From contig NZ_JBBYXL010000002.1 of assembly GCF_039655865.1 (NCBI RefSeq), positions 434,001 through 498,000 on the forward strand: DNA of 64,000 bases. Reading direction: 5' to 3'. This document shows positions 45,240-53,597 of this stretch, piece by piece. The notes beneath the pieces are model-generated. The model ran no database searches, had not been told where the DNA came from, and saw nothing but the letters and a program-made list of their open reading frames with translations. The stretch is from Prosthecobacter sp. SYSU 5D2 (lineage in GTDB: Bacteria > Verrucomicrobiota > Verrucomicrobiia > Verrucomicrobiales > Verrucomicrobiaceae). Position 1 is the first letter of the stretch, and each line of letters opens with the position of its first letter. The translations under genes and the position numbers were made by a program.

Positions 45240-46433
45240 ATGTCCGTTCCGCTCCTCGACGTCAACGCCCAGAACCACCCTCTCGAATCTGAACTCCAGG
45301 CCGCCTTCAGCCGCGTGCTGCAGCATGGCCGGTTCATCATGGGGCCGGAAATGGAGACCTTTGAAAAAGAGATCGCCGACATGGTGGGTGTGAAGCATGC
45401 CCTGGCCGTCTCCTCCGGTACGGATGCGCTCCTTCTCGCGCTCATGGCCCTGGACATCGGTCCGGGGGATGAGGTGCTCTGCCCGGCCTTCACGTTTTTT
45501 GCCACGGCCGGGGCGGTTTCCCGTCTGGGAGCGGTGCCGGTCTTTACGGACATCTGCCCCATTTGCTTCAACATGGATGTGAATGATGCGCGGGCCAAAA
45601 TCACCCCACGCACGAAGGCCATCATCCCGGTGCACCTCTTCGGCCAGTGTGCGGACATGGACCCCATCCTGGCGCTCGCCCAGGAAAAGGGACTGCGTGT
45701 CATTGAGGACGGCGCACAGGCCATCGGCTCCACATATAAAGGCCGTGGCTGCGGGTCCATGGGGGACTTTGGCGCGTACAGCTTTTTCCCCAGCAAGAAC
45801 CTGGGCGGTTTTGGCGATGGCGGCATGCTGGTGACGAATGACGATGCCCTGGCCGAATTTGCCCGTGTGCTGCGGGTGCACGGCTCCAAGCCAAAGTACT
45901 ACCATCACTACGTCGGCGGGAACTTCCGCATGGACACGCTCCAGTGCGCGCTGCTGAGTGTGAAGGTGAAGCGCTATGGCGAATATACCGCCCAGCGCCA
46001 GGCCAATGCGGCGCACTATACGGAGGCGCTCTCCGCCCTGCCCGGCGTGGTGCAGGCAGACCCTTCTCATTGCAAATGCACCACCACCCAGGACGCCTGG
46101 CTGGAAGGGCAGGGGGCGCGCATCGTCCTGCCGGTGGGCTATGTCCATAACACGCATATTTGGAATCAATACACCCTGCGGGTCATCGGGGCCGGGCAGC
46201 GGGATTCCCTTCGCGATCATTTGCAGAAGGCGGGCATCGGCTGTGAGATCTACTACCCGCTGACGCTGGACCAGCAGCCCTGCTTTGCTGACCTGCCGGA
46301 GGCCTCCCTCACTGGTTGTGAGGTTTCCCATCGCATGGCCCAGGAGGTGCTGAGCATCCCCATCTATGGCGAGCTGACCGAGGCGCAGCGGAACGAGGTG
46401 ATCGCCGGCATCGCGGCCTGGCTCAGTGCTTGA
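45240..46433 (+). CDS. DegT/DnrJ/EryC1 family PLP-dependent sugar aminotransferase
   Basis: From ATG 45240 the 397-residue enzyme starts MSVPLLDVNAQN. Landmarks: SGTDALLLAL, HLFGQCADMDPI, VIEDGAQAIGS, and the PLP lysine in FFPSKNLGGFGDGGM. The fold and motifs place it with NDP-keto-sugar aminotransferases (WecE/PseC/WbpE-like) that make amino sugars for O-antigen or exopolysaccharide. No sugar dehydratase or glycosyltransferase gene lies next to it. Its last 11 bases overlap the end of the convergent GtrA gene. Confidence 0.9.
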   Translation: MSVPLLDVNAQNHPLESELQAAFSRVLQHGRFIMGPEMETFEKEIADMVGVKHALAVSSGTDALLLALMALDIGPGDEVLCPAFTFFATAGAVSRLGAVPVFTDICPICFNMDVNDARAKITPRTKAIIPVHLFGQCADMDPILALAQEKGLRVIEDGAQAIGSTYKGRGCGSMGDFGAYSFFPSKNLGGFGDGGMLVTNDDALAEFARVLRVHGSKPKYYHHYVGGNFRMDTLQCALLSVKVKRYGEYTAQRQANAAHYTEALSALPGVVQADPSHCKCTTTQDAWLEGQGARIVLPVGYVHNTHIWNQYTLRVIGAGQRDSLRDHLQKAGIGCEIYYPLTLDQQPCFADLPEASLTGCEVSHRMAQEVLSIPIYGELTEAQRNEVIAGIAAWLSA

Positions 46434-46926
46434 AGATAAAGAACTTCCGGCAGACAAAATTGATGAGCATGGAGGTGACGGCCATGCTCACCTGTGCCAG
46501 ACGGGTATCAATGCCAAACATCTGGATCAGATAAGGCCCGGCCAGCAGACCGCCGGCAAAGCTGATCACGCCGATGCCAAAGAAGCTGGCGATTTCCACC
46601 AGGCGGCTGTGACGTCCGGATTTGAAGACCCACAGGATGTTAGTCACATAGGCCACTGCCGTGCTGAAGAGCACCGCGATGGAATTGCTGATCGTCGTAT
46701 TCACGGCCCGGATCTCCTTGGGGATCTCAGAGTCAATGGAGGGAAAGGCCCAGACGGACAGCGCAAGCCAGATGACCTGATGGGTGATGAAGGCACCCAG
46801 CCCGCAGATGCCGTATTTGATGAACTGCAGCAGCGGATGCGCATCGCGGGAGTTCACATGCGCCAGGATGGTGCGCCAGTCATTGGAGCGGACGAAATGC
46901 GAGAGGGAGCTTAGCTGGGAAAGCAT
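46423..46926 (-). CDS. GtrA-like membrane protein
   Basis: From ATG 46926 a 167-residue protein with four membrane spans: LLQFIKYGICGLGAFITHQVIW, NSIAVLFSTAVAYVTNILWVF, IASFFGIGVISFAGGLLAGP and VSMAVTSMLINFVCRKFFIF (each 19-22 residues, quoted in part). The NFVCRKFFIFK end is the GtrA/DPMS signature. These proteins are flippase-like partners for undecaprenyl-linked sugars used in glycan modification. The frame continues upstream to 47346 but that part overlaps the glycine-zipper gene in antisense. Its partner glycosyltransferase is not adjacent. Confidence 0.85.
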   Translation of the reverse strand: MLSQLSSLSHFVRSNDWRTILAHVNSRDAHPLLQFIKYGICGLGAFITHQVIWLALSVWAFPSIDSEIPKEIRAVNTTISNSIAVLFSTAVAYVTNILWVFKSGRHSRLVEIASFFGIGVISFAGGLLAGPYLIQMFGIDTRLAQVSMAVTSMLINFVCRKFFIFKH

Positions 46927-46975
46927 AAATGGGAGAGCCGGTACTGACGCCGCCTTTTCCCAAATGCACAAGAAA

Positions 46976-47010
46976 CAAAAAAACGCGACCGGGCTGCGGT
47001 CGCGTTTTTG
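46976..47010. terminator. terminator between the lipoprotein and GtrA genes
   Basis: The stem ACGCGACCG/CGGTCGCGT with loop GGCTG has an A-rich run on the left and TTTTT on the right. The gene ending nearest is the minus-strand glycine-zipper lipoprotein (stop at 47042), which reads through it into the A tract (U tract in its RNA). Confidence 0.8.
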
Positions 47011-47041
47011 GGAGTGGATAAAAATCTCTGGTGCTGACGGC

Positions 47042-47371
47042 TCAGTATGGATTGCCGTAATAGGGCTGGCCGTTCGGGTAATAACCGGAGGGGCGCTGCT
47101 GGCCGCGGTAGCCACGGCTGTCATAGCCCTGCTCATAGCGGTATTGTGCATTGCGCTGGTCCTGGGCATTGCCGATGGCGTTGCCACCAAGGGCGCCCAG
47201 ACCAGCGCCGATGGCCGCACCTTCCAGGCCGCGACCGCTTTGATTGCCAATGATACCGCCGGCTGCGGCACCGCCGAGGGCACCGATGACCGTGCCCGTC
47301 TGGGCATTGGGTCCGGTGGCACAGGAGACAAGGCCGAGGGCGGCAAGGAGGGAGAGTGTGATGGTTTTCAT
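47042..47371 (-). CDS. glycine-zipper lipoprotein
   Basis: A 109-residue lipoprotein: signal with lipobox LVSC (acylated C17), then a glycine-zipper segment (GTVIGALGGAAAGGIIG and GAAIGAGLGALGGNAIG) that can insert into a membrane, and a Tyr/Gly/Gln-rich tail (YDSRGYRGQQRPSGYYPNG). This is the common glycine-zipper 2TM/Slp-like outer-membrane lipoprotein type. Function is unknown; members influence envelope stability or adhesion. A terminator follows its stop, and the ribosomal operon starts divergently about 190 bases away. Confidence 0.8.
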   Translation of the reverse strand: MKTITLSLLAALGLVSCATGPNAQTGTVIGALGGAAAGGIIGNQSGRGLEGAAIGAGLGALGGNAIGNAQDQRNAQYRYEQGYDSRGYRGQQRPSGYYPNGQPYYGNPY

Positions 47372-47561
47372 GCTTGGGTAAGTGACTGGTTAGTCGTGGT
47401 CACGATACGTTTTGTTCATGCAAAACGCCGAAACTTTGCGAAAAAAGGTTTGAAATGGTTAACCGAAAAAGTGGGAAGAAGTCGAAAAACAATGTTGCGC
47501 ACCCCTGATGGTGTGTTAGGACTTCCGACTCCCCCGCCCACTAACAGGGCGCCGACCTCTT

Positions 47562-47675
47562 ATGCGTGTCCGTACATCCGTCAAACCTCTCTGCGAACTC
47601 TGCCGCGTCATCCGCCGCAAAGGAGTAGTTCGCGTCGTCTGCAAAAACCCACGCCACAAGCAGCGTCAGGGTTAA
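47562..47675 (+). CDS. rpmJ: 50S ribosomal protein L36
   Basis: A 37-codon gene: [20 protein letters not shown] followed by [17 protein letters not shown]. The zinc-binding set is C11, C14, C27 and H32, the C+ type. It lies directly upstream of rpsM, as in most bacterial alpha operons. ATG 47562 was chosen because the conserved start MRVR/MKVR begins exactly there. L36 sits in the large subunit near the peptidyl transferase region and stabilises 23S rRNA folding. Confidence 0.95.
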   Translation: MRVRTSVKPLCELCRVIRRKGVVRVVCKNPRHKQRQG

Positions 47676-47710
47676 TTAGACTCATTTCCTTTTACAAGCA
47701 CCTTCTGATT

Positions 47711-48094
47711 ATGGCACGCCTACTTGGAGTCGAAATCCCGAACGAGAAAAAGATCGAATATTCCCTGCCATATATCTATGGCATCGGTCTTCCCCTGAGC
47801 CGCAAGATTCTTGCCGCCAGCAACATTGACCCTAACGTCCGCGCCGGAGAGCTGACGGATGACCAGATCTCCCTCATCACCCAGGTGATCCAGGGCATGG
47901 CCATCGTCTATGAAGGTGACCTTCGCCGTGAGCAGGGCATGCACATGAAACGCCTGCTGGGCATCAACTGCTACCGTGCTACCCGCCATCGTCGTGGCCT
48001 GCCTGTCCGCGGTCAGCGCACGCACACCAATTCCCGCACTCGCAAAGGTCCTCGCAAGACTGTGGGTGCTCAGAGCAAGCCCGGTAAGAAGTAA
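47711..48094 (+). CDS. rpsM: 30S ribosomal protein S13
   Basis: The 127-residue S13 starts MARLLGVEIPNEKKIEYSLP and carries the intersubunit bridge residues plus the typical basic end (RGQRTHTNSRTRKGPRKTV). S13 lies at the head of the 30S subunit and contacts the P-site tRNA and L5. The frame runs open further upstream because of the shorter L36 reading, but ATG 47711 fits the family. It follows rpmJ by 35 bases. Confidence 0.97.
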   Translation: MARLLGVEIPNEKKIEYSLPYIYGIGLPLSRKILAASNIDPNVRAGELTDDQISLITQVIQGMAIVYEGDLRREQGMHMKRLLGINCYRATRHRRGLPVRGQRTHTNSRTRKGPRKTVGAQSKPGKK

Positions 48095-48136
48095 TCAGGC
48101 TTCGACTGAGACACCGCGATTTAATCCCTTTGTATT

Positions 48137-48727
48137 ATGGCAGAAGACACAACAACTCCGGCAGCCGCTCCTGAAGCAGCCACCCCAGAAGCCACTCCGG
48201 CTCCCGCACCCGCACCTGCAGCCGCTGGTGCTCCAGCAGCATCAGGCGCTCCTGCTGCCCCTGGCGCAGACAAGCTGCCTACCAGCGGTGACCGCGCCGT
48301 TTCCCAGAGTATCTGGGCCGAAATCGGTGGTGGCGATGGCCCTGAGGCTACGAAAATCATCAAGGCCAAAGGTTCGAAGAACGTCTCCGCAGGGATCGTT
48401 CACGTCCGCTCCACCTTCAATAACACGATGGTTTCCATCACCGACCGTGGCGGCAACCTGATGGGTTGGTCCACCTCCGGTAAAATGGGCTTCCGCGGTT
48501 CCCGTAAAGGCACAGCCTACGCGGCCCAGGTCGTCGCCCAGGATGCCTGCCGTCAGGCCATGAGCCACGGCCTCCGTGAAGTGGAAGTGCGCCTTCGCGG
48601 CCCCGGCTCCGGCCGTGAGTCCGCTGTCCGTGCCATCCAGGCCATGGGTGTGGAAGTCACCGTCATCAAAGACGCGACTCCGATCCCCCACAACGGCTGC
48701 CGTCCGCCGAAAGCCCGTCGCGTCTAA
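48137..48727 (+). CDS. rpsK: 30S ribosomal protein S11 with long Ala/Pro N-terminal extension
   Basis: The last 125 residues (from VSAGIVHVRSTFNNTMVSITD) are a normal S11, ending IPHNGCRPPKARRV. In front of it are about 66 extra residues, low-complexity Ala/Pro/Glu/Thr (PAAAPEAATPEATPAPAPAP) and then a short mixed part (TSGDRAVSQSIWAEIGGGDG). No ATG, GTG or TTG codon lies in frame between the first ATG and the S11 core, so the extension appears to be part of the protein. S11 forms the 30S platform near the mRNA exit; such an extension would protrude to the outside. Confidence 0.93.
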   Translation: MAEDTTTPAAAPEAATPEATPAPAPAPAAAGAPAASGAPAAPGADKLPTSGDRAVSQSIWAEIGGGDGPEATKIIKAKGSKNVSAGIVHVRSTFNNTMVSITDRGGNLMGWSTSGKMGFRGSRKGTAYAAQVVAQDACRQAMSHGLREVEVRLRGPGSGRESAVRAIQAMGVEVTVIKDATPIPHNGCRPPKARRV

Positions 48728-48754
48728 TTTCGTTTTCCCCCGCATTTTACCAGT

Positions 48755-49366
48755 ATGGCACGTTACACAGGTCCCCGCGAAAAGATCGCCCGTCGTTTTG
48801 GCGTCGCGCTTTTCGGTCCTTCCAAGTCCCTCGAAACCCGCAACTTCCCTCCAGGGCAGCACGGCGTTAAGAACTCCCGCCGCAAAAACTCTGATTTCGC
48901 AGTCGCCCTGATCGAAAAGCAGAAGCTGCGTTTCCAGTATGGCGTGCTTGAAAAGCAGTTTCGCCTCACTTTTGCAGAAGCCCAGCGTCGTAAAGGCGTG
49001 ACCGGTGAAAACCTGCTTCAGATGCTGGAGTCCCGTCTCGACAACGTGGTTTTCCGCATGGGCTTTGCCAACACCCGCTTTGCCTCCCGGCAGCTCGTTA
49101 GCCATCGCCACATCACGGTGAACGGCGGCATCGTCAACATCGCCAGCTATCAGGTGAAGCCTGGTGACGTTATCGCCGCCAAGCAGTCCCCCCGTTCCCA
49201 GCAGCTCGTTGGCCGTTTCCTGGAAATGACCCTCGGCAACCCAAGCCCTGATTGGGTGACGGTGGATCGCGACAAGATGTCCGGCGTTTACAACCGCGTG
49301 CCGATCCGCGACGAGATCAACCCGATTGCCAATGAGCAGCTCGTGGTGGAACTCTACTCCCGTTAA
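48755..49366 (+). CDS. rpsD: 30S ribosomal protein S4
   Basis: The 203-residue S4 starts MARYTGPREKIARRFG and includes the S4 RNA-binding motif (LESRLDNVVFRMGFA, SRQLVSHRHITVNGG, then YQVKPGDVIA). S4 nucleates 30S assembly and in many bacteria represses its own operon. The N-terminal zinc-finger cysteines of some S4 proteins are absent (C-minus form). In most bacteria rpoA and rplQ follow; here a terminator follows within about 35 bases instead. Confidence 0.97.
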   Translation: MARYTGPREKIARRFGVALFGPSKSLETRNFPPGQHGVKNSRRKNSDFAVALIEKQKLRFQYGVLEKQFRLTFAEAQRRKGVTGENLLQMLESRLDNVVFRMGFANTRFASRQLVSHRHITVNGGIVNIASYQVKPGDVIAAKQSPRSQQLVGRFLEMTLGNPSPDWVTVDRDKMSGVYNRVPIRDEINPIANEQLVVELYSR

Positions 49367-49395
49367 TTCGCGGAGCCAGGGCAACCAGCCTTTTC

Positions 49396-49425
49396 AAAAG
49401 GGACGCCTAGCGGCGTCCCTTTTTC
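49396..49425 (+). terminator. terminator after rpsD
   Basis: Perfect 8-base-pair stem GGGACGCC/GGCGTCCC with a four-base loop, A-rich before and TTTTT after. It ends the S4-containing transcript, so rpoA and rplQ are not read from here. Confidence 0.88.
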
Positions 49426-49471
49426 GTACATCCAATATCCGCCCGTCCAACCCCTCCCTGTCTTCCTTCAC

Positions 49472-49783
49472 ATGCTCATTCCCGAACATCTTGAAATCAT
49501 TGGTTCCGAACTCGCCATCCGCTGGTCGGACCAGTCTGAAGATTACATTCCCTGCGAGCGGCTGCGCGCCTGGTCACCCAGCGCGGAAACCACCGGCGAG
49601 CGTGACCTGCTGGGGAAAAAATATGGCGGTTCAGATCAAAAGACCTATCCCGGCGTGACCGTCCGTGGCTGGCGCACTATCGGCGGCTATGCCATCCAGT
49701 TCGAGTTTTCCGACGGCCACAACACCGGCCTCTACTCCTACGACTACCTCAAAGCCCTCTGCCAGCAGGCGGCAAAGGGGTGA
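49472..49783 (+). CDS. DUF971 domain protein
   Basis: A 103-residue single-domain protein of the DUF971 (gamma-butyrobetaine hydroxylase-like N-terminal) family: LAIRWSDQSEDYIPCERLRAW, then VRGWRTIGGYAIQFEFSDGHNTGLYSYDYL. The SDGH-x-x-GLYS stretch is the family hallmark. Stand-alone DUF971 proteins are widespread in bacteria and have been linked to iron-sulfur cluster biogenesis by association in other organisms, but that is not shown here. A single cysteine (C28) lies in the family's conserved region. It follows the ribosomal operon behind a terminator. Confidence 0.85.
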   Translation: MLIPEHLEIIGSELAIRWSDQSEDYIPCERLRAWSPSAETTGERDLLGKKYGGSDQKTYPGVTVRGWRTIGGYAIQFEFSDGHNTGLYSYDYLKALCQQAAKG

Positions 49784-49798
49784 GGGGGGAAGTGACTT

Positions 49799-49837
49799 CA
49801 GATCGCAGGGTGTCTCGCGACCCAAGTGCGCGATCTG
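49799..49837. other. stem-loop in the gap before the dehydrogenase gene
   Basis: Arms CAGATCGC and GCGATCTG are perfectly complementary, with an inner GGGT/ACCC pairing. No T tract follows, so a terminator is unlikely; it may be a repeat or an operator. Confidence 0.5.
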
Positions 49838-49917
49838 ACGAATGAAAGTACCAAGGCCGCAATCCGTGCTTGCCGGACGGTCTGGCCTTTTCATGCTCCT
49901 GGTCATACCCACCTACC

Positions 49918-51081
49918 ATGAAAGCCCTCGTCCTCACTGCCCCCTGCGAATTCAATTACGACACCAGCTTCCCGGATCCTGCTCCCGGAGCCGGAGAGGT
50001 GCTGGTGAAAATCAAGGCCTGCGGCATCTGCGGCAGTGACATTCACGGTATGGATGGCCGCAGCGGCCGCCGCCAGATGCCCATCGTCATGGGGCATGAG
50101 GCGGCAGGAGAAATCATTGAGGTGGGTGATGGCGTGACCGACTGGAAGGTGGGCGAGCGCGTGACCTTCGACTCCACGGAATACTGCGGCGAGTGTGAGG
50201 AGTGCCAGGCTGGATACGTGAACCTCTGCCCGGACCGCAAGGTACTGGGAGTCTCCCCCGGCAGCTACCGCCGCCACGGCTGTTTTGCTGAACAAATCGT
50301 CCTGCCAGAGCGCATCCTGTACCGCATCCCGGAGACGCTTTCCTTTGAAAAAGCCGCCTTTGCCGAGCCGGTGGCTATCGCCCTGCATGCGGTGAATTTG
50401 GCCGATGGCATCGAGGTGGGGGAAGCCTTTGCTGATGAGTGTGAAGACGGTGACTGTGGCTCCTGCGGCAGCCACGATCACGAAGGTCATGATCACGCGG
50501 AAGGTGAAGCCTGCGGCCACAACCATGAAGAGGTGCGCGGCGGTGTGGCCGTCGTCGTCGGAGCAGGTCTGATCGGCCTGCTGGTCATCCAGGCGCTGAA
50601 GGCGCGGGGCTGGGAGCGTGTGATCGCCGTGGATCTGGATGACAAGCGCCTGGAGCTTTCCAAGACCCTGGGTGCCGATGATGCCTTCAATGCGAAGCAG
50701 GAAAATCTGGCCATGCACCTGCGCGAAATCACCGGTGGTGACGGCGCCGATGCCAGCTTTGAAGTGGTGGGGGCCGCCGCTCCCGTGGACCTGGCCATCC
50801 GCTGTGTGCGCAAAGGCGGGCAGGTCATCCTGGTAGGAAATCTCCAGGCCAGCACGCCGTTTCCGCTTCAGGAAGTCGTCACCCGCCAGATCACCCTGCG
50901 CGGCTCCTGCTCTTGCGCAGGCGAGTATCCCGAAGCCATCCGCCGCATTGAAGACGGCAGTATCCAGGTGGAGCCCTTGCTCAGCGCTGTGGTCCCCCTG
51001 GAAGAAGGAGCCGGCTGGTTCCAACGCCTCTACGACAACAAAGAGGGCCTCATGAAAGTGGTGCTCACGCCTGCTGGCTGA
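49918..51081 (+). CDS. zinc-dependent alcohol/polyol dehydrogenase with His/Cys-rich insertion
   Basis: The 387-residue MDR-type dehydrogenase starts at ATG 49918. Catalytic zinc ligands C38 (in CGICGSDIHG) and H60-E61 (GHEAAG) are present, as is the structural zinc set C90, C93, C96 and C104. The Rossmann part starts at about 209 (VAVVVGAGLIGLLV). Between the two, residues about 168-207 form an insertion not usual in the family: C175, C180, C183, H186, H188, H191, H193, C199, H201, H203, with many Asp and Glu. This looks like a metal-chelating loop. It probably oxidises a sugar alcohol, threonine or a similar diol with NAD. Confidence 0.85.
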   Translation: MKALVLTAPCEFNYDTSFPDPAPGAGEVLVKIKACGICGSDIHGMDGRSGRRQMPIVMGHEAAGEIIEVGDGVTDWKVGERVTFDSTEYCGECEECQAGYVNLCPDRKVLGVSPGSYRRHGCFAEQIVLPERILYRIPETLSFEKAAFAEPVAIALHAVNLADGIEVGEAFADECEDGDCGSCGSHDHEGHDHAEGEACGHNHEEVRGGVAVVVGAGLIGLLVIQALKARGWERVIAVDLDDKRLELSKTLGADDAFNAKQENLAMHLREITGGDGADASFEVVGAAAPVDLAIRCVRKGGQVILVGNLQASTPFPLQEVVTRQITLRGSCSCAGEYPEAIRRIEDGSIQVEPLLSAVVPLEEGAGWFQRLYDNKEGLMKVVLTPAG

Positions 51082-51158
51082 CCTGGAGCGCACGTATCCT
51101 GCGTGCTGTTTTTCGCGTTCGCGGAACCGTTTCCTGACATCCGTAAACATCCAGAACC

Positions 51159-51428
51159 ATGAAATCGCTCATCCTGCTCCTGGCCGTTCTGACCACGCTG
51201 CTCCTTCCCGCCTGCAACGACACCGGAAAGCCCCTGGCATCCGGTGTCGTCGTTACTGGAAAAGTCTGGGAAAAGTCCCTTGCTAGTGACGGACACGCCA
51301 ACAGCGTGAAGTCCATCCCTGTCGATAGCCACGTGGAGGTTTATGAACGCCTCCTCATCATTCACCAAGCAGATGGCAGACGGAAGGTGGTGCCGATGGA
51401 GTATGTGACGGATTTAGTGATCAAGTGA
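51159..51428 (+). CDS. small lipoprotein of unknown function
   Basis: An 89-residue protein with a lipoprotein signal (SLILLLAVLTTLLLPAC, acylated C19) and about 70 residues rich in strand propensity (GVVVTGKVWEKS, SHVEVYERLLIIHQ, RKVVPMEYVTDLVI). I do not recognise a family. It follows the dehydrogenase by 77 bases and precedes the sulfatase by 81 bases on the same strand, but no shared function is apparent. Confidence 0.65.
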   Translation: MKSLILLLAVLTTLLLPACNDTGKPLASGVVVTGKVWEKSLASDGHANSVKSIPVDSHVEVYERLLIIHQADGRRKVVPMEYVTDLVIK

Positions 51429-51509
51429 AGTGGCCGGGAACTTCAATTCAGCGCAATTGACCCACAGTTTTGACGTTGAAATGGGAGACTGTTTCTTCTC
51501 TCATTCATC

Positions 51510-52991
51510 ATGCGCCTGCTATTCCTTTCCCTCCTCATCCCCTGTCTCTCTCTGGCCCAGGAGACCGCACCGGCTCCGCTAAAGCCCAACGTCATCCTCA
51601 TCGTCGCCGATGACCTCGGGTATTCAGACATCGGCTGCTACGGCTCCAAGACCATCCGCACGCCGCACCTGGACCGCATGGCGGCGGAGGGCGTCCGTTT
51701 CACCTCCTTTACCGTGGCTCAGGCGGTGTGCAGTGCCTCACGTGCGGCATTGATGACCGGCTGTTATCCCAACCGCGTGGGCATGCAAGGGGCACTGAAC
51801 CACACCAGCCTGGAAGGCATCCACCCGGATGAATTTTTGATGCCGGAGCTCTTCAAGCAGCGCGGTTATGCCACTGCCATTCATGGCAAATGGCACCTGG
51901 GCACGGCGGATATGTTTCATCCCATGAAGCACGGTTTCGATGAATTTTGGGGCATCCCGTATTCCAACGATAACAGCAAATATCATCCCTCCCTGGCCGC
52001 CGAGATGCCGCCGCTGCCGCTCTATGATAACGAGAAGGTCAGCAAAACCGACCCTGATCAGAGCCTCTTCACCCGCCATATCACGGAGAAGTCCGTCAGC
52101 TTCATCCGCCGCAACGAGAAGAAGCCCTTCTTCCTCTACGTGCCGCACATCATGCCGCATGTGCCCATCTTTGCCTCGGAGCGGTTCAAAGGAAAATCCC
52201 CGCACGGTCTCTATGCTGATGTGGTGGAGGAGCTGGACTGGAGTGTGGGCATGATCCTCGCCGCTGTGGAGCAGGCCGGTGTGGCAGACAACACCCTGGT
52301 CATCTTCATGTCCGATAACGGTCCCTTCCTGAGCTATGGCAACCATGCTGGTGTGGCCGCGCCTTTGCGCGAGGGAAAACTCACCAGCTATGACGGCGGC
52401 GTGCGCGTGCCCTTCATCGTCCGCTGGCCCGGCAAGGTGCTTGCCGGAAAGGTGAATGATGAACTCTTCACCGCCATGGACCTCATGCCCACCTTCATGG
52501 CCTGGGGTGAGGATGCGGAGCCTGCCACGTCCACCAAGACTCTCGACGGCAAGGACGTGTCAGACCTTTTGTTAGGCAAAGGAGATGCCAAAAGCCCGCA
52601 TGAGGCCATCGCCGTGTATGCCGGTGCGGAGCTCCAGGCCATCCGAACGGGTGAATGGAAGCTACACTTTGCCCACCCTTACATCACTCCGCATGAGACT
52701 CCTGGCCGGGACGGCAAACCGGCTAACTGGGAGAATATGAAACCCGCCGCCATCACCCAGTCCGGCATCGAGGGCATCGCCACCCGTCATGGTTACAAGG
52801 TGGCGCAGCAACCCGTCGCCCTTTACAATCTGAAAGAGGACCTGAGCGAAAGCAACGACGTCAGCGCCGCCCATCCGGACGTGGTCGAGCGCCTGCAAAC
52901 GCTGGCTGAGCCTTTCCGCCAGAAGCTGGGGGATAAGCTGACTGAAACCACCGGCACCGAAGTGCGACCTCTGGGCCGCGCTGAAAAATAG
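51510..52991 (+). CDS. secreted sulfatase (arylsulfatase family)
   Basis: The 493-residue protein has a signal peptide (LLFLSLLIPCLSLA) and the alkaline-phosphatase-like fold. The metal-binding VADDLGYSDIGCYG, the formylglycine motif CSASR (C74 to be oxidised), TGCYPNRVG, HGKWHLG, SDNGPFLSYGNHAG and VPFIVRWPG are all present. It is a type I sulfatase needing formylglycine-generating enzyme or a radical-SAM maturase, neither of which is in the window. Substrates in Verrucomicrobia are usually sulfated polysaccharides, but could also be sulfate esters of small compounds. The single sulfatase suggests modest rather than extensive sulfated-glycan use. Confidence 0.94.
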   Translation: MRLLFLSLLIPCLSLAQETAPAPLKPNVILIVADDLGYSDIGCYGSKTIRTPHLDRMAAEGVRFTSFTVAQAVCSASRAALMTGCYPNRVGMQGALNHTSLEGIHPDEFLMPELFKQRGYATAIHGKWHLGTADMFHPMKHGFDEFWGIPYSNDNSKYHPSLAAEMPPLPLYDNEKVSKTDPDQSLFTRHITEKSVSFIRRNEKKPFFLYVPHIMPHVPIFASERFKGKSPHGLYADVVEELDWSVGMILAAVEQAGVADNTLVIFMSDNGPFLSYGNHAGVAAPLREGKLTSYDGGVRVPFIVRWPGKVLAGKVNDELFTAMDLMPTFMAWGEDAEPATSTKTLDGKDVSDLLLGKGDAKSPHEAIAVYAGAELQAIRTGEWKLHFAHPYITPHETPGRDGKPANWENMKPAAITQSGIEGIATRHGYKVAQQPVALYNLKEDLSESNDVSAAHPDVVERLQTLAEPFRQKLGDKLTETTGTEVRPLGRAEK

Positions 52992-53009
52992 TCAGCAGGT
53001 GATGCGCTC

Positions 53010-53528
53010 TTAAAGCCCCGCCTTTTGCAGCAGCAGATCCAGTTGCTGCTGAAACTGCGGTACATCCGCTGGTGGCGGCTGGTAGCCCTGCGGAGCACCG
53101 TTCAGCCCCAGCCGGCCCATCTGGTCCAGGAACCACGAGGCATTCATCCCGTCGCTAAAAGTCACCTTGCCACTGATCAACGCCCCTGGAAGGGTGATCT
53201 GGTCCGCCGTCATCGTGATGCCTGCACCCGGTGCTTTTTCCATGGTCGCATCATCAAAGTTTTCGTTCCACGTCTCATCCTCCGCAGGCAGCGCATCTTC
53301 GCCCGGCATCGGGGCAGGGGAGGCGGGTGCCGGCTCCGCCGCTTTCGGCACATCGCGCGGTTTCTCCTTCAACCTCACCCCCATGTCCAGCATCAGCAGG
53401 CGGGCATCCAGATAGGTCAGCGTGATGCCAAACTCCGTTTTCAGGCGGTCTTGCACCTGGTTGAGATTGGCACCATCAGCAGCCCAGATTTCTACCTGGG
53501 CCAGTTGTTCTTGGGAAAGTTGGGACAT
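53010..53528 (-). CDS. hypothetical protein with helical N-terminus
   Basis: A 172-residue protein that I do not recognise. Residues 1-55 are predicted helical with short turns (LSQEQLAQVEIWAADGANL, then LTYLDARLLMLDMG), followed by an acidic Pro/Ala-rich linker with E-x-N-E-N-F, and a C-terminal part with strands (GITMTADQITLPG, LISGKVTFSDGM) ending in a Gln-rich helix (FQQQLDLLLQKAG). No signal peptide or membrane segment. The next gene on the minus strand (53598-54500) lies 69 bases upstream, so co-transcription is likely. Confidence 0.6.
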   Translation of the reverse strand: MSQLSQEQLAQVEIWAADGANLNQVQDRLKTEFGITLTYLDARLLMLDMGVRLKEKPRDVPKAAEPAPASPAPMPGEDALPAEDETWNENFDDATMEKAPGAGITMTADQITLPGALISGKVTFSDGMNASWFLDQMGRLGLNGAPQGYQPPPADVPQFQQQLDLLLQKAGL

Positions 53529-53597
53529 GTCAGTTCGGTCAGATCAGCTCAGCTAAAAAATTTAAATCGGTCAGGGGCGGGCGGTACAGTGGCACGC

